64,000 bases of DNA. Origin: Streptomyces sp. NRRL S-646 (GTDB lineage: Bacteria > Actinomycetota > Actinomycetes > Streptomycetales > Streptomycetaceae). Under the pieces are notes generated by a model. That model was not told where the DNA came from and did no database searches. It saw only the letters and a program-made list of their open reading frames with translations. The translations under genes were made by a program, and so were the position numbers. The stretch is from positions 930,001 through 994,000 of the forward strand of contig NZ_JODC01000007.1 in assembly GCF_000720765.1 (NCBI RefSeq). The letters run 5' to 3'. Below are positions 1 to 8,745 of the stretch, piece after piece; the stretch's first letter is position 1; each line of letters starts with the position of its first letter.

Positions 1-1864
1 TCATGGTCTCCGCGCGCCGGAACCCGTGCCCCTCCCCCTCGAAGGCGATGTACGCGTGCGGCACCCGCCTGCCCTCCATGCGCGCCAGGAACCGTTGGCA
101 CTGGGCGGGCGGGCAGATCACGTCGTCCAGGCCCTGCAGCAGCAGGAAGGGCGCGGTGATGCGGTCGGCGTGCTCGGCGGGCGACCGCTCCGCGTACCGG
201 CCGGGGACCTCGGCGAGTGGCCCGACCAGGGTTTCCAGGTACTGCGACTCGAAGTCGTGGGTCTCCCCCGAGCCCCAGCCGGCGAGGTCGAGGATGGGGT
301 AGAGGATCGTGCCGCAGGCGTAGACGTCGGTGGCGGCGAGGGAGGCCGCCGAGGTCCAGCCGCCCGCGCTGCCGCCACGGATCGCGAGCCGCTCGCGGTC
401 GGCTGTCCCCTCGTCGGCGAGGGCGAGCGCGACGGCCGCGCAGTCCTCGACGTCGACGACGCCCCACTGCTCGCGCAGCCGGTTCCGGTACTCGCGCCCG
501 TGCCCGGTCGAGCCGCCGTAGTTGACCTCGGCTACGCCGATGCCCCGGGAGGTGAAGTAGGCGATCTCCAGGTCCAGCACGAGCGGGGCCCGGCTGGTGG
601 GGCCGCCGTGCGCCCAGACGACGTACGGGGGCAGCTCGTCGCCGGGCGAGACGCATCGCGGGTTGTGCGGCGGGTAGATGTGTGCGTGGATGTCGCGTCC
701 GGCGGGTCCGGTGAAGGTGCGGATCTGCGGTTCGGGGTAGTACGCGGGGTCGACCGCGTCCTCGTGCTCGGCGCCGATCACGCGGGCCCGGCCGGCCCGG
801 GTGTCGAGCTCCACGACCTCGTACGCGCTGCGTGGGCTGGCCCCGACCGTGACGACGCGCTCGCCGTGCGCTGCGAGCGTGGACGCGAACTCGGTCCAGG
901 GGCCGGCCGCGTCGACGACCTCGCCGGTCTCGGGGTCGAGGATGCCGAGCGCGGTGGCGCCGCGGCCGTGCACCACGGCGATCAGTCCGCTGTCCAGCGG
1001 AGCGAACCAGCGCTGCCCGAGCTTCCACAGCGGCCCGCCGAACTCCTCCTCGCGCGGGCAGAGCGGTACGCCGTCGCGGTAGAGGTTCCACCAGCCGGTG
1101 CGGTCGCTCGCGTAGAGGAGCGAGCCGTCCGGGGTCCAGTCCGCCTGGGCGATCGACTCGTCCGGACCGCCGGCGAGCGTGCGTGCCTCCCTCAGGGTGC
1201 CGTCCTCGGTGACCCCGGCCAGGACCAGTTCCGTGCCGTCCCACGGCATCCGCGGATGGTCCCAGGCGAGCCAGACCGCGCTGCGTCCGTCGGGCGAGAG
1301 CCGGGGACCGGTGACGAACCGGTGCCGGCCGTCGGTGAGTTCGCGCACGGCATCCCGGTCCTGGGCCGCCGAGCCGTCCAGCGGCACCGCGGCCAGGACA
1401 CGGCGCACGTCGGTGGGCCCGTCGCCGGTGAACTCCTCCAGCACGCACCACACTTCACCGCGGTGGACCTGCAACTGCGGCTCCACCCAGCGCAGTCCGC
1501 CGCCCACCAGCGACACGGGTGTGAGGGGACGCGGGTCGCTTCCGGGCTCGTACCGGTAGAGCCGCTGGTCGGCGAAGTTCACGAACACCACGAGCGGCCG
1601 TCCGTCCACGACCGTCCCGGCCCAGGGCTGCCCGCCGTACTCGATGACGCGGCTGCGGACGTTCCACGGCGTGGGCAGCAGCGGCTCCTCCCGGCCGTCG
1701 GCGCGCCGCCGCACCAGGGTGCGCCGGCCGCCCTCCGCGGGCCGTGGCTCGGTCCACCACACCTCGTCGCCCACGAAGCCCACGTACTCGGGGCGCCCGT
1801 CGTGCGCGGCGGCGAGCGCCGCGTCGATGGGCGAGGGCCAGGAACCGTACGGCAGTCTCTGCAC
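1..1864 (-). CDS. S9-family prolyl oligopeptidase (C-terminus cut by window edge)
   Basis: Serine peptidase of the prolyl-oligopeptidase/acylaminoacyl-peptidase type, expected to be cytosolic and to cut short peptides. The GTG start at 1864 follows a GGGGGAG ribosome site; 621 codons are visible and the 3' end lies outside the window. The N-terminal ~390 residues look like the beta-propeller (it opens with PYGSWPSPID). The C-terminal alpha/beta-hydrolase part carries the nucleophile elbow GGSAGGW (Ser about residue 499), an Asp in GLDDVICP (about 579) and the His in GEGHGF close to the edge, so the triad is complete. It lies 17 bp downstream of the M20 peptidase gene on the same strand and probably ends a three-gene peptidase operon. 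Family assignment is firm; substrate is unknown. Confidence 0.9.
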   Translation of the reverse strand, partial: MQRLPYGSWPSPIDAALAAAHDGRPEYVGFVGDEVWWTEPRPAEGGRRTLVRRRADGREEPLLPTPWNVRSRVIEYGGQPWAGTVVDGRPLVVFVNFADQRLYRYEPGSDPRPLTPVSLVGGGLRWVEPQLQVHRGEVWCVLEEFTGDGPTDVRRVLAAVPLDGSAAQDRDAVRELTDGRHRFVTGPRLSPDGRSAVWLAWDHPRMPWDGTELVLAGVTEDGTLREARTLAGGPDESIAQADWTPDGSLLYASDRTGWWNLYRDGVPLCPREEEFGGPLWKLGQRWFAPLDSGLIAVVHGRGATALGILDPETGEVVDAAGPWTEFASTLAAHGERVVTVGASPRSAYEVVELDTRAGRARVIGAEHEDAVDPAYYPEPQIRTFTGPAGRDIHAHIYPPHNPRCVSPGDELPPYVVWAHGGPTSRAPLVLDLEIAYFTSRGIGVAEVNYGGSTGHGREYRNRLREQWGVVDVEDCAAVALALADEGTADRERLAIRGGSAGGWTSAASLAATDVYACGTILYPILDLAGWGSGETHDFESQYLETLVGPLAEVPGRYAERSPAEHADRITAPFLLLQGLDDVICPPAQCQRFLARMEGRRVPHAYIAFEGEGHGFRRAETM

Positions 1865-1881
1865 GTTCTCCCCCAACTCGC

Positions 1882-3186
1882 CTAGGCCGTCCGCAGGAAG
1901 CGGTCGAGTACCCGTACCCCGAAGTGCAGCGCCTCGACCGGGACCCGCTCGTCGACCCCGTGGAACATGGCCTGGTAGTCGTAGCCCTCCGGGAGCCTCA
2001 GCGGCGTGAACCCGTATCCGGTGATGCCGAGCCGCGAGAACTGCTTGGCATCCGTGCCACCCGACATGCAGTACGGCACCACGTGCCCCTCGGGCGCGAA
2101 CTCCTCGACGGCGGCACGCATCTTCGCGTACGTCGGCGAGTCCACCGGCGCCTGGAGGGCCACCTCACGGTGGTGGAACTCCCACTCCACGTCGGGTCCG
2201 GTGAGCTGGTCAAGGGTCGTGCGGAACTCGTCCTCGCCGCCGTACAGATACCGCCCGTCGACATACGCGACCGCCTCCCCCGGGATCACGTTGAGCTTGT
2301 AACCGGCCTGAAGCATGGTCGGGTTGGCGCTGTTGCGTACGGTCGCCTCGACGAGACTTGCCGCCGGGCCGAGCTTTTCGAGCAGCCCGTCGATGTCGTC
2401 CGGGTCGACGTCGAAGCCGTAGAGCGCGGCCAGCTCGGCCAGCGCGGCCCACACGGTCGGAGTCGGCCGCAGCGGCCACTCGTGCTCTCCGATGCGGGTG
2501 ATCGCGGCGGCGAGACGGGTGACCGCGTTCTCCCTGTTCACCTTGGAGCCGTGCCCGGCACGCCCGCGCGCGGTGAGCTTCAGCCAGCCCGTGCCGCGCT
2601 CACCGGCCGCGATCGGGTAGATCTGCCGCCCGCTGCCGTCGTGGAAGGTGAACGCCCCCGACTCGCTGACGCCCTCGGTGCACCCCTCGAACAGCCCCGG
2701 GTGCTGATCGGCGAGGAACCCGGAACCGTCCCGGGCGCTGTCCTCCTCGTCGGCGGTGAACGCGACCACGATGTCACGCCGGGGCCGCACGCCCTGCCGT
2801 GCCCAGCTCCGCAGCACGGCCAGGATCATGGCGTCCATGTTCTTCATGTCGACGGCGCCGCGCCCCCACACCACCCCGTCGCGGATCTCCCCGGAGAAGG
2901 GGTGCACGGTCCAGTCCTCGGCCCGGGCGGGTACGACGTCCAGATGACCGTGGAGGAGCAGCGCGTCGGCGGCCGGGTCGGTCCCCTCGAGGCGCGCGAC
3001 GACGTTCGTACGTCCCTTGGTGCGCTCCAGGAGAGTGGGTTCGAGTCCGGCCCCCGCCAGCTGCTCGGCGGCGTACTCGGCGGCGGGCCGCTCCCGGCAG
3101 TCGCCGCCGCCGTGGTTGGTGGTGTCGATACGGATGAGGTCGGAGGTGAACCGGACGACCTCGTCCAGAGCCTGCTGGTCAGCCAT
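1882..3186 (-). CDS. M20 family metallopeptidase
   Basis: 434-residue zinc peptidase of the M20/ArgE-DapE-CPG2 superfamily that removes acyl or amino-acid groups from small amides in the cytosol. Visible motifs are LLLHGHLDVVP (first metal His plus catalytic-region Asp), GRGAVDMKNMDA (bridging Asp), TADEEDS (general-base Glu pair) and a late MFHGVDERVP (last His ligand). Start ATG at 3186 was chosen because the protein then opens MADQQALDEV and overlaps the M55 gene by 8 bp, as in a translationally coupled operon; an upstream extension in the same frame has no family likeness. Together with its neighbours it looks like a peptide-scavenging operon. Confidence 0.92.
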   Translation of the reverse strand: MADQQALDEVVRFTSDLIRIDTTNHGGGDCRERPAAEYAAEQLAGAGLEPTLLERTKGRTNVVARLEGTDPAADALLLHGHLDVVPARAEDWTVHPFSGEIRDGVVWGRGAVDMKNMDAMILAVLRSWARQGVRPRRDIVVAFTADEEDSARDGSGFLADQHPGLFEGCTEGVSESGAFTFHDGSGRQIYPIAAGERGTGWLKLTARGRAGHGSKVNRENAVTRLAAAITRIGEHEWPLRPTPTVWAALAELAALYGFDVDPDDIDGLLEKLGPAASLVEATVRNSANPTMLQAGYKLNVIPGEAVAYVDGRYLYGGEDEFRTTLDQLTGPDVEWEFHHREVALQAPVDSPTYAKMRAAVEEFAPEGHVVPYCMSGGTDAKQFSRLGITGYGFTPLRLPEGYDYQAMFHGVDERVPVEALHFGVRVLDRFLRTA

Positions 3187-4012
3187 ACTGCTCCTCCACG
3201 GCGGCCGAGACGATCGTGGTGACCGCCTTGAAGGTACGGATCCCCTCGTACATCGTCTCGCTGGTGTACGCCACCTTCCGCTCCCCGGTCCGGCCGACAC
3301 CCGGCACGACGGTGGCGGCCATGGCGAGATGCTCCGCGTCGAATTCGAGGGCGACGGTGAACGGCCCGGCCTGGACGGGCCGGTGGCGGACCGCCAGCTG
3401 CGCCGCCTCCTTGGCGGCGGCCCGGATGTCGGATGCCGTCCTGGCCGGCGTACGACACACGGCCGCGTACCGCGACACATGGTCCTTGACCGCGACCTTC
3501 AGCGCCCCGGGCGCATACCCGAGGGCGTCCTCGCAGGCCACGTCGTCACCGGTGACGAGGACGACGGGTACCCCGTACTCGGCGACGACATGCGCATTGA
3601 GCAGCCCCTCGCTGGCCCGCACGTCGTTCAGCCACACCCCGGTGACGGAGTTGGCGAGGTACGTGTGCGCGAGCACCCCCTCCATCCCGGCCCCGGCGTG
3701 ATAGCCCACGAAGGCGATGCCGTCCACGTCCCCGTGCTGCACGCCCTCGACCATGGAGAGGGACTTGTGCCGCCCGGTGAGCATCTCCGTCCGCTCGTCG
3801 AGCTGCTCGAGGAGCAGGTTGCGCATGGTCCAGTGGGCCTCGTTGACGAGGACCTCGTCCGCCCCGCCGTCGAAGAACCCCAGCACGGCGGCGTTGACGT
3901 CCGAGGTGAACATCGAGCGGCACCGCTCCCACTGCGGTGTCCCCGGCAGCACGTCGGCCGGCCAGGTCACCCCCGTGGCGCCCTCCATGTCGGCGCTGAT
4001 CAGGATCTTCAT
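3179..4012 (-). CDS. M55 family D-aminopeptidase (DppA-like)
   Basis: 277 residues, the usual length for DppA-type D-aminopeptidases, zinc enzymes that form a decameric ring and cleave D-amino-acid dipeptides. The N-terminus MKILISADMEGATG carries the Asp/Glu metal ligands, and His residues in NEAHWTMRN and GYHAGAG are in the places expected for the other ligands and catalysis. It is the promoter-proximal gene of the minus-strand peptidase operon and overlaps the M20 gene by 8 bp. The pairing of a D-aminopeptidase with M20 and S9 peptidases suggests recycling of D-Ala-containing cell-wall peptides, which is inference. Confidence 0.9.
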   Translation of the reverse strand: MKILISADMEGATGVTWPADVLPGTPQWERCRSMFTSDVNAAVLGFFDGGADEVLVNEAHWTMRNLLLEQLDERTEMLTGRHKSLSMVEGVQHGDVDGIAFVGYHAGAGMEGVLAHTYLANSVTGVWLNDVRASEGLLNAHVVAEYGVPVVLVTGDDVACEDALGYAPGALKVAVKDHVSRYAAVCRTPARTASDIRAAAKEAAQLAVRHRPVQAGPFTVALEFDAEHLAMAATVVPGVGRTGERKVAYTSETMYEGIRTFKAVTTIVSAAVEEQYG

Positions 4013-4134
4013 GGTGCGTCACGTTACGCGCCGCGGGGGAAGCGGGCCAGGAAGCAGAGGTCAGAGCGTTCGGCGGAACAGCTCAAGGAGCGCCGCCCAG
4101 TGCCGCAACCTGGTCGACCTGCTCGACGAGGCCT

Positions 4135-5070
4135 TCAGAGCGATACAGCGACCGCGGTGAACGTCGTCTGCGGCGTCTGCGGACTGGTGAAGCGCGCGTT
4201 GACGAGGTACAGGCGGTCGCCGTACCGGGCGGCGGTCGTGGGGACGTCGAAGCGCGGGTCGGTGATCGTACGGCGCAGGGTGGCCGCGGTGACCTTGGCG
4301 TCGAGCTCGAACACGCTGATCAGGTTCAGGCGGTTCTGTACCACGTAGAGGGTGCGGCCGATGCGCCACAGGCCGTCGCCGCCCGCGACGTCATCCGTGC
4401 CGGCCAGGGTTATCTCCCTGGCCGATCCCGACTTGAGGCTGATGTTGTACAGCTTGCCGGGCGTGCTGCTGACGACGATCAGACCGCGGCCGTCGGGGGT
4501 GGAGACGATGCCGTTGGCGTTGTTGACGTCGGGCGTCTGCACCCAGTCGCCGGTCAGCGGCAGCGCACGCACCTGGCCGTCGCGGCCGCGCGGCACCCCG
4601 TACAGGACGGCGTCGAGCGAGTCGGTGAACCAGGCGCGGTCGCCGAGCAGGGTGACGTCGTTGATGAAGTGACCGGTGGCGCCGGTCAGCTGGAATCTGG
4701 TCACGAGTTCGCCGGTGCGTGAGTCATGGACGCGGGCGGCTCCAGCACTGTCCGCGACATACAGCAGGCCATCGCGGTCCAGCTTCAGCCCGACGGCCGC
4801 CTGCCCCGTCGCGCCCGCGTAGAGCACTTCACCCTCGCCCGTGCGCAGATCGGTGCGGTGGATGGCGCCGTTGGCGAGCGAGCCGATGTACGCGTACGGC
4901 TTGCTGCCGATGGTGATGCCCTCGGGGCGCCAGCCGTCGGGAAGCGGGAACTCGGTGGGCCAGGTGGCATTCGAGGTCGCGTTCGCAGTACCGGCCGTCA
5001 CTGCGAGGGCGGCCAGCGCCGCACCGCCGAGCACGGTGCGGCGGGCCGGGCGGGGAGGAGTCGGGGTCAT
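4135..5070 (-). CDS. Secreted SMP-30/gluconolactonase-like beta-propeller protein
   Basis: 311 residues from ATG 5070, which has GGAGG nine bases upstream. The N-terminus (PPRPARRTVLGGAALAAL) has a twin-arginine and a hydrophobic stretch, so it is probably exported by Tat. The body is a run of beta-propeller-like repeats with SMP-30/NHL-style phrases such as DGLLYVADSAG, NDVTLLGDRAWFTDS, NNANGIVSTPDGRGL and GDGLWRIG. Members of this fold bind a divalent metal and hydrolyse lactones, or act as non-enzymatic propellers; no exact substrate can be read. It stands alone, between the peptidase operon and a methyltransferase on the same strand. Confidence 0.8.
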   Translation of the reverse strand: MTPTPPRPARRTVLGGAALAALAVTAGTANATSNATWPTEFPLPDGWRPEGITIGSKPYAYIGSLANGAIHRTDLRTGEGEVLYAGATGQAAVGLKLDRDGLLYVADSAGAARVHDSRTGELVTRFQLTGATGHFINDVTLLGDRAWFTDSLDAVLYGVPRGRDGQVRALPLTGDWVQTPDVNNANGIVSTPDGRGLIVVSSTPGKLYNISLKSGSAREITLAGTDDVAGGDGLWRIGRTLYVVQNRLNLISVFELDAKVTAATLRRTITDPRFDVPTTAARYGDRLYLVNARFTSPQTPQTTFTAVAVSL

Positions 5071-5191
5071 GGGCGGGCCTCCATGGCATCGGTCTCGTCG
5101 ACAACTGCTGCACCAACTACGCTGATACTGCGACGAGTTGACAACGATCCGGCGCCTCTGAGGGTTCCCTGAACCCCGACCGCCGCCCCTG

Positions 5192-5917
5192 TCACACCAT
5201 GCGCCCCGCCACCAGCCACTTGGACGGCAGCACGATCCGGTCACCGTCGGGGCCGAACTCCGTGGTGGTCAGAGGGAGTTCGCCCCCGGCCAGGACGGTG
5301 AGGCCGGCCGTGCGCAGATACCCGGACACGGCGTCGTCGGCCACTTCACCCGGGGCGATGCCGTGCTGGAAGATCGGTGCGAGCTTGGCCGGCGGTCCGG
5401 TGGGGCTCTGTGCCAGGCCCAGCAGCACGGGCTTGGCGGCCTCGGAGAGTTCGACGAGGAAGACCCGGCCGCGCTCGCCGACGAGCGCGGCGATCCCGTC
5501 CACCATGGGCTGCCGGTCCTCCGGTTCGGCCTGGTGCAGGACGCCGCGCATATAGACGTTGGCGTCGCCGATCTCGGCGTGCAGCGTCTCCGTCTCACTC
5601 TTCTCGACTGCGTCCAGCACGCGGTACGTCGCCTGCCCGGCAGGGTCGGCGTGCTGTGCGTGGTCGACAGCCGCGGGGGACAGATCCGCGCCGACCACGC
5701 GCCTGAATCGGTCGGCAAGGAAGCGGGTCTGGGTGCCGTTGCCGCAGCCGAGGTCCACCATCACCAGACCGGGGTCGGCGAGGTGCGGCTCGAACAGGCC
5801 CAGGTGTATGCCGACGGTCAGGGTCGGATCCGCGTCCCAGAACACGGCCCCCTGTTCCTCCGGTGCCGCACGCCAGAAGCCCTCCCAGGCCTCCCGGTAC
5901 CGACTCGTCACGCTCAT
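5192..5917 (-). CDS. Class I SAM-dependent methyltransferase
   Basis: 241-residue Rossmann methyltransferase. Motif I is VMVDLGCGNGTQTRFLADRF, followed by an acidic end of strand 2 in VVGADLSPAAVDHA. Start ATG 5917 is favoured over GTG 5923 because GGGGAG lies six bases upstream of the ATG. The C-terminal half (about residues 130-240) has no substrate-binding motif that I recognise, so small molecule versus lipid or antibiotic substrate is open. There is no operon partner: 120 bp separate it from the SMP-30-like gene downstream. Confidence 0.82.
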   Translation of the reverse strand: MSVTSRYREAWEGFWRAAPEEQGAVFWDADPTLTVGIHLGLFEPHLADPGLVMVDLGCGNGTQTRFLADRFRRVVGADLSPAAVDHAQHADPAGQATYRVLDAVEKSETETLHAEIGDANVYMRGVLHQAEPEDRQPMVDGIAALVGERGRVFLVELSEAAKPVLLGLAQSPTGPPAKLAPIFQHGIAPGEVADDAVSGYLRTAGLTVLAGGELPLTTTEFGPDGDRIVLPSKWLVAGRMV

Positions 5918-6096
5918 GCCCACTCCCCAGGGTGCGACGTACTGGCCCGATTCAAGTGACGGGCGAGTACGGTCTATCGCGCCCTGGTCACGGCTACAAG
6001 CGCGCGGCGCATTCCTTCACTCCGCATTCGAGAGGCGTACGCCCCCGGGCGCCCCTCACACCTCTGATGCACAGTCAGCACGGGCCCGTTGTGCGG

Positions 6097-8592
6097 TCAG
6101 CGCCGGGGCAGGGTCAGTTCGAACCAGACGGTCTTGCCCGCCTTCGTACGGCTGGTTCCCCACTCGCGGGCGAGGGCGCTGACCACGCGCAGTCCGCGTC
6201 CGAACTCCTCCTCCGGGCCGGCGCTGCGCAGGGTCGGCAGGTCGTGGTCGTCGTCGTCCACTTCGCACAGCAGGGTGTCGCCGCGGACGAGCCGCAGTTC
6301 GACCGGGCGGCTGTGCGAGTGCCGTACGGCGTTGGTGACGAGCTCGCTGACCAACAGCTCTGCGTTCGGGGCGAGTTTGGCGAGCCCCCAGTCGTGGAGC
6401 TGTTCACGGACGACGGCACGCGCGCGGCCGACCTCGATCGGGTCGAGGGCGAGCCGCCACTCGGCGACGTCGTCCGGCTCGATGCCGTTGAGGCGGGCCA
6501 TCAGCAGGGCCACGTCGTCCTTGCGGCCGCCGCGGGTGTTGAGGGCGCGGATGATGGAGTCGCAGGCGTCGTCCATGGACGCGGCCGGGTGGGCGGCGGA
6601 CTCGCTGAGGGTCGCCAGGCCCACGCCGATGTCCTCGCCGCGCACCTCGACGAGTCCGTCGGTGCACATCACGATGCGGTCGCCGGGCTCCACGCGCACG
6701 CGTACCGCTTCGAAGGGCACTCCGCCGACACCGATGGGCGCGCCGGTCGGCAGGTCGAGCAGCTCGCTGCGGCCGTCCTCCGCCCGGACCAGCACGGGTG
6801 GGATGTGGCCCGCGTTGGCGATGTGCAGTTCGCCCGCGATCGGGTCGTAGACGGCATACAGACAGGTCGCGAGGTAGGTGTCGCCGAGGCGCTGCGCGAG
6901 GTCGTCGAGATTGCGCAGGAGCTGGGCGGGCGGCAGGTCGAGCGCGGCCATGGTCTGCACGGCCGTGCGCAACTGGCCCATCATGGCTGCCGAGTTGAGG
7001 CCGTGGCCCATGACGTCACCGACGACCAGTGCCGTGCGGGCACCGGGCAGCTTCACGGAGTCGAACCAGTCGCCGCCGACCCGGCCGAGGAGCGTGCCCG
7101 GCAGATAACGGGTGGCGATGTCGCAGCCCGCCATGCGCGGCGGGATGTGCGGCAGCATGCTGTCCTGGAGGGTCTCGGCGACGCTCTCCTGGTACGTGTA
7201 CATGCGCGCGTTGTCGAGCACGAGGCCCGCGCGGGCGGCGAGTTCGGCCCCGGTGACCCGGTCCATGTCGTTGAACTCGACGCGCTCGGGGTGGCGCAGC
7301 AGGATCATGAAGCCGAGCACCACGTTGCGTGCCTTCAGGGGCACGATCAGCATGGAGCGGTTGGTGATCAGCGGCCGGATGTCCCGCTTCTCGAACTGCG
7401 AGGCGATGGCGTGGCCCATCTCCTCGCTGATGCGCGGCACGAGGACGGGCTCGCCGCTGGTCATGCACTGGAAGAACGGCGTGTGCGCCGGGAAGGGCAT
7501 GGCCTCGCCGACCGGCACGACGTCGTCCCAGCGGCCGGGCTCGTCGGTGTGCTCGAGGGCGACCCGGTGCCACATGGTGGTGGTGTCCGGAACGCCGTCC
7601 GGGAACCCCTCGCCGGCCACGACCTGTTCGCGCAGATAGGTGCCGGCGACGTCCGTGAAGCGCGGGACGACGGCCTTGCTGACCTCGATGATGGTCGTGG
7701 ACAGGTCGAGCGAGGTGCCGATCTTCCCGCTGACCTCGTTGAGGAACTCCAGGTGTTCGCGTACGGCGGCGTACTCGAGGTCCTCGGCGTCGTCGGCGAG
7801 TTCCTGCGGTACCGGCAGGCCCTCGGCCGCCGCCCGCGCGGCCCGCTCGCGGCGGGCCTTGCGCTCGATGCGCCGCGGGACGCCCCAGTCAGGGGTGACG
7901 GGCACCCGGTCGTTCTGGCTGAACTCCAGGACGGGATAGCCCAGTTCCAGGACCTGCGCGACGATGCGGGCGCTTTCGTCGACGCTCATGCTGGGCAGGA
8001 TCTCGGGCAGCCGGCGTGCCAGCTCCTCGGCGCCGGGGAAGTCCGTGTGCAGGGCGAAGCCGGGCGCGATCCGCTCGAACGCCAGGTCCCCTTCGCTGCC
8101 GTCGGCTTCGTCCTGGCGGAGTCCGGCGGTTTCGGCGGCGAGCACGAGCAGCCGCTCGTACCCGGGTCCGACCAGGGGGTAGGCCCACCACAGCACGTCC
8201 ACGCGCGCGTGGAGGCTGTCGTGTTCGGGGACGGTGAGGCGGGCGCGGCCCGCGGCCGGGTAGGAGAGCCTGCCGTCGAGGGACGACTCCAGGTCGGGGC
8301 CCAGTCCGTCGTACGCGCCGTATGCCCCGTACGGGGTGATGTCCTCGTCCTCGGGCAGTGCGCCGGAGACGGGCAGCAGGTCCACCGCCGCGCGCCCTAT
8401 CGCGTCGTCCTTGGGGACTCCGAAGAGCCGGCCCGCGCCCCTGCTCCAGTGGGAGACGAGGCCGTCACGGTCCACCACGACCACGGCCAGCGGGACGCGG
8501 CCGGCCGCGGTGGACTCCGTCGCCGCGCCGTTCCCAGCTCCGCGGCTGGGAGGCGCATCCCTCTCGGTGCCACGGTCGGTGCCATTGTCCAT
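6097..8592 (-). CDS. PAS/GAF-SpoIIE phosphatase with C-terminal ATPase anti-sigma domain
   Basis: 831-residue soluble signalling protein from ATG 8592. The N-terminus is PAS-like (LAVVVVDRDGLVSHWSRGAGRLFG, about 35-60). The middle (about 320-480) is GAF-like, with MLIVPLKARNVVLGFM. Then follows a PP2C/SpoIIE serine phosphatase (GGDWFD, VGDVMGHGL, CTDGLVEVRG, GRKDDVALL supply the metal-binding Asp residues). The C-terminus is an HATPase_c_2 anti-sigma-type kinase domain (LLVSELVTNAVRHS, FGRGLRVVSALA). Such proteins dephosphorylate anti-anti-sigma factors and control stress sigma factors; Streptomyces has dozens. The gene follows the MFS gene with a 153-bp gap on the same strand; shared regulation is possible but not shown. 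Confidence 0.9.
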   Translation of the reverse strand: MDNGTDRGTERDAPPSRGAGNGAATESTAAGRVPLAVVVVDRDGLVSHWSRGAGRLFGVPKDDAIGRAAVDLLPVSGALPEDEDITPYGAYGAYDGLGPDLESSLDGRLSYPAAGRARLTVPEHDSLHARVDVLWWAYPLVGPGYERLLVLAAETAGLRQDEADGSEGDLAFERIAPGFALHTDFPGAEELARRLPEILPSMSVDESARIVAQVLELGYPVLEFSQNDRVPVTPDWGVPRRIERKARRERAARAAAEGLPVPQELADDAEDLEYAAVREHLEFLNEVSGKIGTSLDLSTTIIEVSKAVVPRFTDVAGTYLREQVVAGEGFPDGVPDTTTMWHRVALEHTDEPGRWDDVVPVGEAMPFPAHTPFFQCMTSGEPVLVPRISEEMGHAIASQFEKRDIRPLITNRSMLIVPLKARNVVLGFMILLRHPERVEFNDMDRVTGAELAARAGLVLDNARMYTYQESVAETLQDSMLPHIPPRMAGCDIATRYLPGTLLGRVGGDWFDSVKLPGARTALVVGDVMGHGLNSAAMMGQLRTAVQTMAALDLPPAQLLRNLDDLAQRLGDTYLATCLYAVYDPIAGELHIANAGHIPPVLVRAEDGRSELLDLPTGAPIGVGGVPFEAVRVRVEPGDRIVMCTDGLVEVRGEDIGVGLATLSESAAHPAASMDDACDSIIRALNTRGGRKDDVALLMARLNGIEPDDVAEWRLALDPIEVGRARAVVREQLHDWGLAKLAPNAELLVSELVTNAVRHSHSRPVELRLVRGDTLLCEVDDDDHDLPTLRSAGPEEEFGRGLRVVSALAREWGTSRTKAGKTVWFELTLPRR

Positions 8593-8745
8593 GGCCCAGG
8601 CCCTCTCTCCCCACGGCTCCGCAAGATCTGTGCCGCCTGCTCCACCGTACGGCTCCGCCCGGTGGTGATGTGCGGCAATGCGGGAATTGGTGCAACGGAA
8701 CGGCCCCGGCGCGCGGGGGCGCGCGCCGGAGCGCATGACGCTGCG

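Noticed and set aside
26..1885. 619-codon plus-strand open frame opposite the S9 peptidase
   Set aside because: It is the antisense of a G+C-rich gene; its sequence is Arg/Gly/Pro/Val-rich without motifs, whereas the minus strand encodes a clear peptidase.
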